64,000 bases of DNA, from assembly GCA_963665265.2 (NCBI GenBank), contig OY762224.2, positions 2,604,001 to 2,668,000 on the forward strand, written 5' to 3'. Positions 38,228 to 47,698 of this stretch are shown piece by piece. Both the position numbers and the translations under genes were made by a program. The DNA comes from CAXXHQ01 sp963665265 (lineage in GTDB: Bacteria; Planctomycetota; Planctomycetia; Pirellulales; Thermoguttaceae). The notes below the pieces were generated by a model that saw only the letters and a list, made by a program, of their open reading frames with translations, made no database searches and was not told the origin of the DNA. Position 1 is the first letter of the stretch. Every line of letters begins with the position of its first letter.

Positions 38228-38794
38228 TTATTCAAGACAAGCCAGTTTAGCGAATTTTTTTTCGTTTTCCAATAATTCCGCCTTGATTTTTTTACCGCCG
38301 ACTGCGGAATAATTTCCCAATCTTCCGTCGGAGAGGATCACTCTGTGGCAGGGGATTATCAAAGGAATACGGTTTTTGGCCATACAGGTTCCTGCCGCCC
38401 TCGCGGCGCCTCGAACTCCCGCCATCGCCGCCAACTCCCCGTAACTCTTTGTTTCGCCCAACGGGATCCGCCGGCAAGCGGTCAGAATTTTTTGTTGGAA
38501 TGGAGTATATCCGGTCAAATTGACTTTTAGGTCACGGAAGTCGTCGGAATCGCCCTCCAAGTAGCGACCAATTCGCTCAAACAAGCCCCGATTCCATTCA
38601 CGTTCTTCGCCTGTCGAGTCGCCAAAAAATCTCATGGCGCCGTTCCGCCACGCTTCGACCGCCTTTGTCGACGTTCGGTGGCCGAACGAGAGAAAAGCAA
38701 GCATTCCGCCTACCGAAACGGCGATTGTCTTATTGAATTTTGTCGGGAAAATCCAATAAAATACGCCGGTTACGCTTGCTGGCAATGAGTTCAT
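38228..38794 (-). CDS. ogt: Methylated-DNA-[protein]-cysteine S-methyltransferase
   Basis: This is an O6-methylguanine repair protein of 188 residues. The suicide cysteine is in IPLIIPCHRVILSDGRLGNYSAVGGKKIK (PCHR motif), and the DNA-binding helix is TPFQQKILTACRRIPLGETKSYGELAAMAGV. The N-terminal domain is present, so it is the two-domain Ogt/Ada-C type without an Ada regulatory domain. The alkyl group is transferred irreversibly from DNA to the cysteine. Confidence 0.93.
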   Translation of the reverse strand: MNSLPASVTGVFYWIFPTKFNKTIAVSVGGMLAFLSFGHRTSTKAVEAWRNGAMRFFGDSTGEEREWNRGLFERIGRYLEGDSDDFRDLKVNLTGYTPFQQKILTACRRIPLGETKSYGELAAMAGVRGAARAAGTCMAKNRIPLIIPCHRVILSDGRLGNYSAVGGKKIKAELLENEKKFAKLACLE

Positions 38795-39052
38795 GGTTGC
38801 GAGCTTTCCTTTTCTCAGGGAATGGGGGCGTCACCGACAATACTGTTACGACCGTCGCATTCTATCCTATTCTAGCGGAAAGGCCTTGCGTTCTGGGGAT
38901 ATGCCATGCTGATTCCGCAAATTCAGCAAACTTCGCTACAAGTGAGCTATATTTTTTTAGATTTTGCCCTCGTTTTGGGGGAAGAGTTTTTCTTCTCCAC
39001 GAGTTATTGGCGAATAGCGGAGTCATTCGATCTTGTAGAAGGCGTTGACATT

Positions 39053-39532
39053 ATGTCGGATAATCAAAAACTTCGAAAACGCTTCTTTGTCGATCCGAAG
39101 GTTCAAGGAGCTTTGGTCTATCGAGTTATCCTCTATTGGGTCGTTTGCCTCGTATCCATTACGCTGATGCTTTTAAGCTGGCGGTTGATTACTGGCCCGG
39201 CCCGGATGTTCTACACGCATTTAAACGAGATGTGGTTCTTCTACGGACCGGCGGCCATCGCCTCGTGCATCTTGCTCCCCCTCGTCATAATCGACGTCAT
39301 TCGTTTTAGCAACCGATTCGTAGGACCGCTTATTCGCTTGCGTCGTTCTTTGCGAGCATTGGCGCGCGGCCAGGAAGTCGAACCGATCGAATTTCGTACG
39401 GGCGATTTTTGGCAAGAATTCGCCGACGAATTTAACGCCGTCGCGACTCAAATGAAGAGTCTGCGTAAAAAACAGGCGAATTCTGAATCGCACGACGAAG
39501 AGTCGTTCGGCGACTACAGCCTGACTAGCTAG
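39053..39532 (+). CDS. Two-helix membrane protein with HAMP domain
   Basis: This 159-residue membrane protein has TM helices at about 23-45 and 65-85, followed by a HAMP linker: VGPLIRLRRSLRALARGQEVEPIEFRTGDFWQEFADEFNAVATQM. There is no kinase, cyclase or methyl-accepting output domain, so the HAMP is terminal. I start at ATG 39053 rather than 38906, because the extension is not conserved in character. A partner output protein is likely, but none is visible. Confidence 0.75.
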   Translation: MSDNQKLRKRFFVDPKVQGALVYRVILYWVVCLVSITLMLLSWRLITGPARMFYTHLNEMWFFYGPAAIASCILLPLVIIDVIRFSNRFVGPLIRLRRSLRALARGQEVEPIEFRTGDFWQEFADEFNAVATQMKSLRKKQANSESHDEESFGDYSLTS

Positions 39533-39565
39533 CGGCGATTGTATCCGTTCGAGTTATGAGGCATA

Positions 39566-40066
39566 TTAAGCGGCATGACGAGTTGAATGAGCCGCGTTTG
39601 TCTCGTTCTGGCGAATCGCGAGTATGCTTTCGCGTTCCGATTGCGACTTTGACTCGTGAATAAGCTGTCGCCGACCGGCAAGGTCAATGAGGACGGTCGC
39701 TTCGCAGATGCTTGCTAAGTTGGCGACCATTGCGCGGACTTCCGGGGTCTTGAACGCCCCGTCTTGCAGTTCATAAACCGCTGAAACTTCAAAGCGTCCT
39801 TCAATCTTTTCGCGTAAGCAAAACGCCCCCGATATATCCGGACGCCAAGAATCGGGCCAAGTCGCGTCGGAGAGCCATGCGCATTTGAATTTTCGGCATA
39901 CGCCGGGGCGATCCGAGTAAATCTCGCAACCGCCGTTGAGCATGCTTCGGCACGGAACGCCGGCCGGTTTTGCTTCCGGACTGACGATTCCCGCCGCGAT
40001 CGGCAGTTTTTCGCAGCAGACGGTGCAAGGCGTGCAAACGCGCTCAAGCAGCGATACGGTAAGCAT
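39566..40066 (-). CDS. YkgJ-type cysteine-cluster protein
   Basis: This is a 166-residue protein with an N-terminal cysteine cluster RVCTPCTVCCEKLPI, followed by GVPCRSMLNGGCEIYSDRPGVCRKFKCAWL. Eight or more Cys are spaced as in the YkgJ/DUF family proposed to bind zinc or an Fe-S cluster. The function is unknown. The start could also be the Met ten codons upstream at 40096. Confidence 0.78.
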   Translation of the reverse strand: MLTVSLLERVCTPCTVCCEKLPIAAGIVSPEAKPAGVPCRSMLNGGCEIYSDRPGVCRKFKCAWLSDATWPDSWRPDISGAFCLREKIEGRFEVSAVYELQDGAFKTPEVRAMVANLASICEATVLIDLAGRRQLIHESKSQSERESILAIRQNETNAAHSTRHAA

Positions 40067-40332
40067 AGAGACAGTCCCCGCAGGGGATGCGGGCATTCAG
40101 GGATGCAAGGGCAATGCGGGGGGTGATGATGGTATCGATCAAAAGAGGGCGAGGGCTGCAAAATATCGCCGCCTCGCAACAGAGCTTCGCCGAAGCAATC
40201 TTTCCGGATAATCGGCCGTTTTGACTTCGCCCGATAATTTGGCGTTGTCGGAATAATCGTTACGGTCGGGCGATGTGAAGATACATCTGTAGAACGAGAG
40301 TATCGCAGGTTCCCGATGGCGAACGCGTTAAG

Positions 40333-40857
40333 CTACGCATGCCGGTGCGAGAATTCCTTGTCGACGATTTCTAGCTCTTGAAGATGAGCCAGAATCGCCT
40401 CGGAGGGCGTGAGATTCAGAATTACATGGCCGTCGGTCATCCAATGCCCGCGATGGAATCGAAAAACCGCCGTACCGTTCTTCCGTTCGATTGGTTGCGG
40501 ATCGTCGATGTAGTCGGGAAATTCGTCGGCGGGCGTCGCGGCGATTTCAGGAACCGCTACCGCGACCAACGCCGCCAATTCTCCGCTGTTCCGATTCCGA
40601 ACGTAAGAAACGTCGTCGTCGAATCGGCATTCATCCCAATCCATCTTGCGATACGAGGATTTGGTAAGGGCTAACGTGGCGAATTTCGCTTCAAGCCGTT
40701 CGCGGCGAATGTGAAACTCGCGTTTCGCCTTAGAAAGTGCGGCCTCTCTGGCGGCGGTATGAAGCGGCGGCCAAAAAATTCGCGCAAGCAAGTAGATCCC
40801 CGCTCCGAGGACGAAATAGACGCCGACATCGATCAGGATCGCCCAGAACGTATCCAT
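40333..40857 (-). CDS. Hypothetical membrane-anchored protein
   Basis: This 174-residue protein has a single N-terminal membrane helix (about residues 5-30) and a soluble C-terminal domain with KMDWDECRFDDDVSYVRNRNSGELAALVAVAV and FRFHRGHWMTDG. I do not recognise a family. It is isolated between convergent and divergent neighbours. Confidence 0.6.
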   Translation of the reverse strand: MDTFWAILIDVGVYFVLGAGIYLLARIFWPPLHTAAREAALSKAKREFHIRRERLEAKFATLALTKSSYRKMDWDECRFDDDVSYVRNRNSGELAALVAVAVPEIAATPADEFPDYIDDPQPIERKNGTAVFRFHRGHWMTDGHVILNLTPSEAILAHLQELEIVDKEFSHRHA

Positions 40858-41275
40858 ATGTAGCGATTCTCCTCAAAAAACGTCGGCATGCCGAGGTGGC
40901 CTCATTCTCGTCGGCGAGGGAAGGAATTTCGCACGAAAAAATGCGAGAATGCGGGCTACGGAGCAAGTTTATCGATTAAGTCTATTGTACGCGAAACAGG
41001 CTTCCTTTTTCAAGCAAGCCGTCCTTTTTTCGTTTCTCCTACGATGATACGACGGAAACTAGGGCGAAAGTTCGTTTTTCGGCGAAAATGGACGCTTATT
41101 CCCCGGAATTCCGCACCAACGTTTGGACGCAGCGGCTATTCGCTCTACAATTAGGTTGCCCCGAATCGCGGGTCCTATTGCGTCCTGCTTGGCCAATGAA
41201 ACTGGCTCATCGGCGTCAATAGTTGTTTCTTCGTCGATCGTGGGCCTTTATAATCAATTTCCGTTGAAATTCGAG
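40858..41275. other. Gap before nfo
   Basis: No supported gene. The nfo frame is open upstream to 41123, but that extension does not match endonuclease IV. Promoters for both flanking genes are expected here. Confidence 0.4.
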
Positions 41276-42142
41276 ATGAATATGGCCATTCTTGGTGCGC
41301 ATCAGTCCGTTGCCGGCGGATATCATAACGCTGTGCGAATTGCCGCCGAATGCGGATGCGATTGCGTGCAGCTTTTCACGAAGAATAATAACCAATGGAA
41401 CGCGAAACCGATCGCATCGGCCGATTCGGATTCGTTTCGCGGCGAGTTGAAACGCCTGGAAATTGGTTGGCCGCTTTCGCACGCCTCGTACCTGATCAAT
41501 CTTGCAAGTCCCGACGAAGAACTTCGGCAAAAATCGGTCGCGGCGTTCGTCGTCGAATTGGAACGCGCCGAAATTCTCGGCATTCCGTGGGTTGTCGTTC
41601 ATCCTGGCGCAAGCCGCGATTCTTCCGAAGAGGAGGGAATTGCCAAGATTGTTCGTTCATTGGACGAAATTGACGCACGAACCCCAAATCTGAAGGCCGG
41701 ATGTCTTCTCGAAACGACCGCCGGTCAAGGTACTTGCCTTGGGCGAACATTTGAGCATCTCGCCGCCATGATCGCTGGGGTAAAATCACCGGATCGCCTC
41801 GGCGTCTGTTTCGACACGTGCCACGTCTTCGCCGCCGGATATCCGTTGATTGCCGAGGAAGATTATCAAAAGACGATGGCCGCGTTTGACAAAATTGTCG
41901 GCCTAGAAAGGCTCAAAGCGTTCCATTTGAACGACAGCTTGAAAGATCAAGGGAGCCGCGTCGATCGTCATGCCCACATTGGTCGGGGCAAGCTTGGCTT
42001 CGATCCCTTCCGATGGCTCTTAAACGACGACCGTTTCGAGCAGATTCCCATGTATCTTGAAACGCCGAAAGGGGAATCGGATAACGGTGAAAAATGGGAT
42101 GTCGTCAATCTTCGCGCTCTCCGCGAGCTTTGCAGGGGCTAA
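41276..42142 (+). CDS. nfo: Endonuclease IV (AP endonuclease)
   Basis: Nfo cleaves DNA 5' of abasic sites in base excision repair, using three zinc ions. From ATG 41276 the protein is 288 residues, the normal length. Metal-ligand segments are seen in order: HASYLINLASP, VVHPGASRDSS, LLETTAGQGTCLG, CFDTCHVFAAGY, FHLNDS, DRHAHIGRGKLG and MYLETPKGES. The N-terminus MAILGAHQSVAGGYHNAV is also typical. Confidence 0.95.
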   Translation: MNMAILGAHQSVAGGYHNAVRIAAECGCDCVQLFTKNNNQWNAKPIASADSDSFRGELKRLEIGWPLSHASYLINLASPDEELRQKSVAAFVVELERAEILGIPWVVVHPGASRDSSEEEGIAKIVRSLDEIDARTPNLKAGCLLETTAGQGTCLGRTFEHLAAMIAGVKSPDRLGVCFDTCHVFAAGYPLIAEEDYQKTMAAFDKIVGLERLKAFHLNDSLKDQGSRVDRHAHIGRGKLGFDPFRWLLNDDRFEQIPMYLETPKGESDNGEKWDVVNLRALRELCRG

Positions 42143-42416
42143 AAATAACCTTGGCTCGTATCATTGTTTCTCATCCCGTCCCTGAGCCTGGTCTCTGCCA
42201 TAACTTTTACCGTTTTGGGCGTCCCGAGCAGTTTTATCGAAAGATCGGCCCCCCATGCGAAAAAATCGCATGTCTCCGCTGAGATTCGCCAATATTTGAT
42301 TGCTCCGTTTGCTCGAAGTCTGTAAATTACAGAGTATGATTTGTTAGCTTGCCGCACGTGGAAAGTACGGCAAGTCGCTTTACGGCCCCTTTGAATTTGG
42401 TCTTTTCTTACCCCTC

Positions 42417-42986
42417 ATGGAAATAAGCTATTACAAACGCTATCGGATGGAGATCAATCTGATCGGCAGGGACTTTAGCAAGGTCCCTGTTCCGACCGAT
42501 TATCGTTTGCTTCCATGGAGCGAGTCCCTTCTGGAGCCGTGTGCGATCACTAAGTATCTGAGCTTCCGTAACGAATTAGACTCCAAGGTCTTTCCCTGCT
42601 TGGGCGATATCGACGGTTGCCGACGTTTGATGGGCGAGATATCGCGCCGCCCTGGTTTCCTGCCGGAAACCACCTGGCTCGGCGTCTATTGGTCCGAAAC
42701 CGCTCGTAAGCCTCGCTATTGCGGCACGATTCAAGGAATTCGCGATAAATCGGGCCTCGGCTCTATTCAAAATCTTGGAGTAGTTCCCAAGCGTCGCAAT
42801 TCCGGTTTGGGCACCGCTTTGCTCGCCCATTCGTTAGAAGGCTTTCGCAACGCGGGCATTCTTCGCGTCACGCTTGAAGTAACCGCCCAGAACGAGGACG
42901 CCATTCGCCTTTACCGCCGTCTTGGTTTCGTGGCCGTCAAAACGGTCTATAAGACGGTCGATATGTTTTCCATTCCGCAATACTAA
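42417..42986 (+). CDS. GNAT-family N-acetyltransferase
   Basis: This is a 189-residue acetyltransferase. The acetyl-CoA-binding segment is LGVVPKRRNSGLGTALLAHSLEGF, followed by TLEVTAQNEDAIRLYRRLGFVAVK, the classical RimI-like end. The N-terminal 60 residues have no match I recognise. The substrate is unknown. Confidence 0.82.
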   Translation: MEISYYKRYRMEINLIGRDFSKVPVPTDYRLLPWSESLLEPCAITKYLSFRNELDSKVFPCLGDIDGCRRLMGEISRRPGFLPETTWLGVYWSETARKPRYCGTIQGIRDKSGLGSIQNLGVVPKRRNSGLGTALLAHSLEGFRNAGILRVTLEVTAQNEDAIRLYRRLGFVAVKTVYKTVDMFSIPQY

Positions 42987-43666
42987 GCAATCGCGGAGAT
43001 CACGAAAACGCGAAACGTCGAAAGCGTTAGAAGAGGCGGCACGAGGTATCCGGCGACATCTCCGAGGTCGATGGCTTTTTGTGCGCGATTTTTTTCCCCA
43101 GTTTGCTGCGCACACGAGGCTAATGGCAGCCATCCTTTCAGTGTGAGAGGGTTACGCGACCGACTTTTCTCGAACCCGAAGGGTTCGCAGCCTTTAGCGG
43201 GGGCGTTGATCGCAGCGATACCCCGGAAAAAACGCGTTAAAATATTTCCGGCCCTGAAGGGGACGCAGGCAAGTTTCGCCCCTGGTTTCCGGTTCGTCAC
43301 GGAATCCGGCGTTACGAGGCGCCGCCTCGAAACGAAACAAATGGGTTCGCTTTCTCGTCTTTAATCCCGCTGTATTGCGCTCACTAAAAGTGAAACGTCT
43401 ACTCGCTGATCTCACGGCCGCTAAAGACTCTCATGCCACATGGATCAGCTTTGGGGGGCAGGTTACAGTCCTTATGACTTGAGCTTCTCAAGTGTTTTAG
43501 CCAGCCCAATCTTTGCTCTTTGTTAACGTTGGGAGCGTTATTATATTGCATCTCATCAACGCCGAGGTCTTTTCCTGACTTGCCCCGAATAATGACATCG
43601 TAAATTCAATTTTTAACGATCAATTAGGGATGCGGACGAGGTAGAACGGACGCGATAAGAAGTGTT
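42987..43666. other. Non-coding region with several hairpins
   Basis: This 680-bp region has no supported gene. It contains perfect hairpins at 43171-43187 (CGAACCC-GAA-GGGTTCG) and 43315-43329 (CGAGGC-GCC-GCCTCG). The density of palindromic elements suggests an interspersed repeat rather than coding DNA. Confidence 0.5.
43171..43187. repeat. Hairpin of possible interspersed repeat
   Basis: Seven-base-pair perfect stem (CGAACCC with GGGTTCG) and a 3-nt loop. It lies inside the hairpin-rich non-coding stretch and may be a REP-like unit. Confidence 0.45.
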
Positions 43667-44038
43667 TCAGAGGGTGGGAAAAGCGAGTGGGGTAATCGCC
43701 GATTCAATGTCTCTTGCAAACGCCTCAAATCGATTGCAAGTGTCTTCAGCGCTTGCCTCTTCCTTCGTGCTAAATAGTTGTCGTATTTGAAGAGTGCTAA
43801 AAAAAAGGTTGCCGTTGCTCTTTCGCCCACAAAGCCAGTGAACACTAAGTCCTTCGTATCGTGGATCTAGCTTGATTACGGAAAATCGTTTCGAAATCTC
43901 CTCAACCGTATCAACGTCCCGTGCCATGCGGTTGGGGAACACTTTATCTTTGACTCGCAATAATGCGACGCTTGCTTCCCACTTCTCTGTCGATTGGTTT
44001 GCTTCGGAATTTTCTCTTACGATAACGCTAAAGCCCAT
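43667..44038 (-). CDS. Hypothetical protein
   Basis: This 123-residue soluble protein begins MGFSVIVRENSEANQ and has no motif I recognise. It contains GLSVHWLCGRKSNGNLFFSTLQIRQLF and appears alpha/beta. No signal or membrane segment is present. Its coding character is plausible, but it lacks recognised homologues in my reading. Confidence 0.5.
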   Translation of the reverse strand: MGFSVIVRENSEANQSTEKWEASVALLRVKDKVFPNRMARDVDTVEEISKRFSVIKLDPRYEGLSVHWLCGRKSNGNLFFSTLQIRQLFSTKEEASAEDTCNRFEAFARDIESAITPLAFPTL

Positions 44039-44383
44039 GCATCATCCTCCAAGTTCTGACGATTGAAATACCATCGATCTTTGCGGAATTTTATTGTAAC
44101 GAACGCGGAAGGCATAGGGGCGATTTTCGCGGGGCTGGCAAGCAAGCCGTCCATCAACCTGAAGTGGTTGCTTTAGGGATGATCTAGACGACGCCCAGGG
44201 GCGGAGTAAAGAGGGCGCAATGGAGTGCGTTTTAGAGGAAGAATATTTATGAGGATATTAGTTCAGAAAGTTTTTCTAGATTGGTTTCTGAGGCAGGGCA
44301 GAAGTAGGATAGGAATTTGCCTTGCCTCGAAGGCAATAAAAAAGTCCTCCCGCAACTTATTGCTGCGGAAGGACTTAGCTAGG
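44039..44383. other. Gap containing the tRNA-Pro terminator
   Basis: There is no protein gene here. The right end contains the terminator of the minus-strand tRNA. The rest shows nothing recognisable. Confidence 0.4.
44335..44376 (-). terminator. Terminator of tRNA-Pro
   Basis: AAGTCCTCCCGCA and TGCGGAAGGACTT form a 13-bp stem with one mismatch. On the minus strand it is followed by a run of T. It lies directly downstream of the tRNA. Confidence 0.8.
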
Positions 44384-44458
44384 TCGGGGCGACATGATTC
44401 GAACATGCGACCTTCTGAACCCCATTCAGACGCGCTAGCCAGGCTGCGCCACGCCCCG
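44384..44458 (-). tRNA. tRNA-Pro(GGG)
   Basis: The minus strand folds as a tRNA: acceptor CGGGGCG pairs with CGCCCCG, and the D arm is present. The anticodon stem TCTGA/TCAGA encloses ATGGGGT, so the anticodon is GGG (decodes CCC). The T-arm is GCATG-TTCGAAT-CATGT. The discriminator is A and the 3' CCA is not encoded. An intrinsic terminator follows directly. Confidence 0.95.
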
Positions 44459-44697
44459 AACGCGGCAGAAACTGGTAAGTCGCTGCCAAGCGGTCCGTAA
44501 GTATTGCAGAAAAGGCGTTTTTTTGCAACGCCCTTTCAGCGCCTCTCCTCAGGCTGACAAAAAATCGGCAAAATATAGGTCGGATGTGAAGAAAAGGTCG
44601 AATCCTTTTCTTGTTTTTGGTAGTATTTCGACAAGAGTTCGCGCGAAGACTTTGCGCGAAATACGCTGCAAGTCATTACTCGATAGGAATTTACGCT

Positions 44698-45615
44698 GTG
44701 AAGTCATTCTCCGACCGTTTAGCCGAATCCGTCCTTCGTTACAAGAACCCGGTTTTGGTCGGGCTAGACCCTCGTTGGGAGTCACTGCCGGACTCTCTAC
44801 GCGTGGGGGGCGACGGCTCCTGGAAGTCGCAAGCGGCCGCTTTTCAGCGTTTCTGCGAAGGAGTTATCGACGTCGTGGCTCCGCTCGTCCCGGCCGTAAA
44901 GCCGCAAGCGGCCTTCTTTGAGCAGATCGGCCCTGCCGGCATGGTCGTGCTCGGCGAAGTAATCGCCTACGCACGATCGAAAGGGCTGCTCGTCATCTTC
45001 GACGGTAAACGAAACGACATCGGCTCGACGGCCCAAGCCTATGCCGAAGGCATTCTTGGAACGCCCGACGTCAGTCCGTGGGCGGCCGACGCGATCACGG
45101 TCAGCCCGTACCTGGGCGACGACAGTTTGCAGCCGTTCGTCGATGCGGCGGTCAAACGCTCGGCCGGCGCTTTCGTGTTGGTGAAGACGTCGAACCCGGG
45201 CGGAAAGATGTTGCAAGATTTGTCGTCCGACGGCAAGACGATCTATCGACATGTGGGCGACTATGTGGAACGACTTGCCGCGGAGACGAAAGCGGAGTGC
45301 GGTTATGGAGCGGTGGGCGCGGTGGTCGGCGCGACCTATCCGGAGCAACTCGTCGAACTGCGTGCGGCCATGCCTCATACGTGGTTGCTTGTGCCAGGCT
45401 ACGGAAGCCAAGGCGGAAAAGCGGCCGACGTCGCCGCGGCGTTCGACTCGCGCGGTTTAGGCGCGATTATCAATAATTCGCGCGGAATTATCTTTGCGCA
45501 TTCCAAAAAGCAGTACGCCGAAAAATTTGGCGCCGCGCGTTGGCAAGAGGCGGTCGAGGCCGCCACGCTCGATATGATCGCCGAACTTCATGCGGCCGGC
45601 GTGCGCGCGGAGTAG
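44698..45615 (+). CDS. pyrF: Orotidine 5'-phosphate decarboxylase, subfamily 2
   Basis: PyrF decarboxylates OMP to UMP, the final step of de novo pyrimidine synthesis. The 305-residue protein begins at GTG 44698, with AGGA 9-10 nt upstream. Its catalytic motif FDGKRNDIG (D102, K104, D107) follows the family DXKXXD pattern. The longer N-terminus and the ending MIAELHAAGV place it in the larger, type 2 (PyrF-like) subfamily rather than the E. coli form. It is separated from the tRNA-Pro gene by about 240 bp. Confidence 0.93.
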   Translation: MKSFSDRLAESVLRYKNPVLVGLDPRWESLPDSLRVGGDGSWKSQAAAFQRFCEGVIDVVAPLVPAVKPQAAFFEQIGPAGMVVLGEVIAYARSKGLLVIFDGKRNDIGSTAQAYAEGILGTPDVSPWAADAITVSPYLGDDSLQPFVDAAVKRSAGAFVLVKTSNPGGKMLQDLSSDGKTIYRHVGDYVERLAAETKAECGYGAVGAVVGATYPEQLVELRAAMPHTWLLVPGYGSQGGKAADVAAAFDSRGLGAIINNSRGIIFAHSKKQYAEKFGAARWQEAVEAATLDMIAELHAAGVRAE

Positions 45616-45804
45616 AGAGCTGCGGCGAGCGCCGTTTAGCGGGTAGCCCTGGGCTTGAATTTCGCGTTGCGGAGCCGGAAGCGGAAAATACTACTCGGCT
45701 ATTGGGGCCGTCGCCTATTTGGCTTCCGACGATTCATCGTGGGGTACCGGCGAAACGCTCTACATTTCCGGCGGTCAACGATAGATCGACTCACGTGCGG
45801 CGGT

Positions 45805-46509
45805 TTAATTCACGAAGAAGAAAATGGTCAAGAAGTGGCAAGCGCTTCCGGCAATGACGAACAGGTGCCAGACGCCGTGAAAAAGCGAATGTCGATGGTC
45901 GTTGATGAGGAAGATAGTTCCGAACGTGTAGCAGAGCCCGCCGACCAACATCCACCACAATGAGGCGACGGGCGCCGCTTTGATAAGCGCAGGGACCGTG
46001 GCGATCGGCATCCATCCCAAGAGGACATAGACCCAAACGGCCACGGCATCGACCCGATGCGAGAAAAGCGTCTTGGAGACGAAGCCGCTCATGGCAACCG
46101 CCCACATCGCGCCGAAAAAAAGAAACCACCAGCCGGTTCGAAGGTATACCAGGGCGAATGGCATGCAGGTTCCGACGATCAATAGGTAAATCGAGCCTTG
46201 ATCGAGGCGTCGAAAGAAATGCCTGAGGTGCGGCTTGAACGCCATGTGCGACAAAGTGGAGGCGGCATACACGGCCACCAGCGCCAGAGAGTAAATCGTG
46301 CAGCCGACGACTAGATAGGCGTTTCCCTGCGAATACGAATGGGCGATCATGATGACGGCGCCTACGACGCTCGCCGCCAAGCCGATTCCGTGGGTGATCG
46401 CATTAACGATTTCTTTCGTATGAAACGTCGACGAAGGAGAATTGCCGAGCGGCTCGTTCTTAGCATGGTTTCTCGATCGCCATTTCACGCGGCGGTGAAT
46501 TGTCGTCAT
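45805..46509 (-). CDS. Hemolysin III family membrane protein (PAQR type)
   Basis: This 234-residue protein has about seven membrane helices and the hemolysin III/YqfA pattern: EIVNAITHGIGLAAS, YAASTLSHMAF, FRRLDQGSIYLLIVGTCMPFAL and FHGVWHLFVIAGSACHF. The conserved Ser, His and Asp residues of the PAQR zinc site are visible. Members are inner-membrane proteins. The family name is historical and does not prove hemolysis. ATG 46509 is supported by GAGAGGG about 9 nt upstream. Confidence 0.85.
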   Translation of the reverse strand: MTTIHRRVKWRSRNHAKNEPLGNSPSSTFHTKEIVNAITHGIGLAASVVGAVIMIAHSYSQGNAYLVVGCTIYSLALVAVYAASTLSHMAFKPHLRHFFRRLDQGSIYLLIVGTCMPFALVYLRTGWWFLFFGAMWAVAMSGFVSKTLFSHRVDAVAVWVYVLLGWMPIATVPALIKAAPVASLWWMLVGGLCYTFGTIFLINDHRHSLFHGVWHLFVIAGSACHFLTIFFFVN

Positions 46510-46577
46510 TCGGCGTGCCCTCTCATCAAGGATACGGCAATCGTCGTTCAGGGCGATTTTCGCGTCATCGGCGTGTT

Positions 46578-46967
46578 TCACTTGATTTTTCGCCCGGGAT
46601 TTACATTATTGTGACCTTCCTCCTGCGAGGCGCATTGAACGCACATGGAGGCGAAGGGGATGGCGTCCAATCGAGATTTCGGGATTTTCACTCCGCAGAG
46701 TTCGCAATGGCCGTAAGTTCCCTCATCGATCTTTTCAAGGGCCGCTTCAATTTGGGTGTAGGCCGCTTGGCCGCCGCCTAAGAGTCGCAACGTAAACTCT
46801 TGATCGAAATTTTCGCTGCCTAGCTCGGCCATGCTGGTCGGCATGCTGGTGGATCTGCTGCCGTCCTTGTTGAGGGCGGCGTCTTCCAATTGCGCCATAT
46901 CGCCCTGGAGGGCCGCGCGTAATTCCAAAAGTCTTTGTCGATAGAGCGAATAATCCGGTTGCGTCAT
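46578..46967 (-). CDS. DksA/TraR C4-type zinc-finger protein
   Basis: This 129-residue protein has a helical coiled coil at its N-terminus (YSLYRQRLLELRAALQGDMAQLEDAAL) and a C-terminal C4 zinc finger GHCELCGVKIPKSRLDAIPFASMCVQCASQ. This is the DksA/TraR family, whose members bind the RNA polymerase secondary channel and modulate ppGpp-dependent transcription. It is shorter than E. coli DksA. Start ATG 46967 is supported by GAAGG about 9 nt upstream; the frame upstream has no family residues. Confidence 0.88.
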   Translation of the reverse strand: MTQPDYSLYRQRLLELRAALQGDMAQLEDAALNKDGSRSTSMPTSMAELGSENFDQEFTLRLLGGGQAAYTQIEAALEKIDEGTYGHCELCGVKIPKSRLDAIPFASMCVQCASQEEGHNNVNPGRKIK

Positions 46968-47106
46968 TTGGTGTAACCTTCGGGCCGGCGGAGAAAAAAA
47001 GCGGTTATGCCGAGCGGCGTTGGACGCTCGCAAACGGCAAGCAAACATTATACAATCAAATCGTTCGAGTAGGATCGCAGTAACCACTATTCGAAGGAAA
47101 ATTAGC

Positions 47107-47658
47107 ATGGCCGCTCACGTCTGCCCTTGGTGGGCCGTTCCGTTCACCATCGATCCGCCGATCCGGCGATGGATTCATGATCCGCGGCAAATAGTGGGCC
47201 CATACGTTCAGCCTGGCATGACCGTCCTAGATGTGGGGTGCGGAGTGGGTTGGTTTACGATTCCCATGTCTAAAATGGTCGGCGACGCGGGGAGAATAAT
47301 TGCCGCCGATCTTCAGCCGCAAATGCTGCGGATGCTGGAACGTCGCGCGAAAAAGAAAGACGCAGCGGCCAATATCGAATTGCATCAGTGCGAACCGAAT
47401 CGGCTCGGCATCGATGCGACGGTCGACTTCGCTCTGATCTTTGCGATGCTCCACGAAGTTCCCGATCGCATTCGCATGCTGACCGAAGTATTTTCTTGCC
47501 TGAAGTCGAACGGAAAATTACTGCTCGCCGAACCGCCGATTCATGTTTCGCGAAAGACGTTTGACGCTGAAACGGCTGACGCGGAGAAAGTCGGCTTCCG
47601 AATCGTCGAGCGCCCACATGTTCGCTGGAGCCACGCGGTTTTGCTGAAAAAAGATTGA
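47107..47658 (+). CDS. SAM-dependent class I methyltransferase
   Basis: This is a 183-residue methyltransferase. Motif I is VLDVGCGVGWFTIPMSKMVG, followed by IIAADLQPQMLRMLERRAKKK, and the middle strand is DFALIFAMLHEVPDR. It resembles UbiE-like and other small methyltransferases. The substrate is unknown. ATG 47107 is chosen because AAGGA lies 9 nt upstream. The N-terminus MAAHVCPWWAVPFTIDPPIRR is unusual but plausibly a substrate-facing segment. Confidence 0.85.
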   Translation: MAAHVCPWWAVPFTIDPPIRRWIHDPRQIVGPYVQPGMTVLDVGCGVGWFTIPMSKMVGDAGRIIAADLQPQMLRMLERRAKKKDAAANIELHQCEPNRLGIDATVDFALIFAMLHEVPDRIRMLTEVFSCLKSNGKLLLAEPPIHVSRKTFDAETADAEKVGFRIVERPHVRWSHAVLLKKD

Positions 47659-47698
47659 CGCTTTTTCGGCGGCGCGAACGCAAGAAACTCTTGACATT

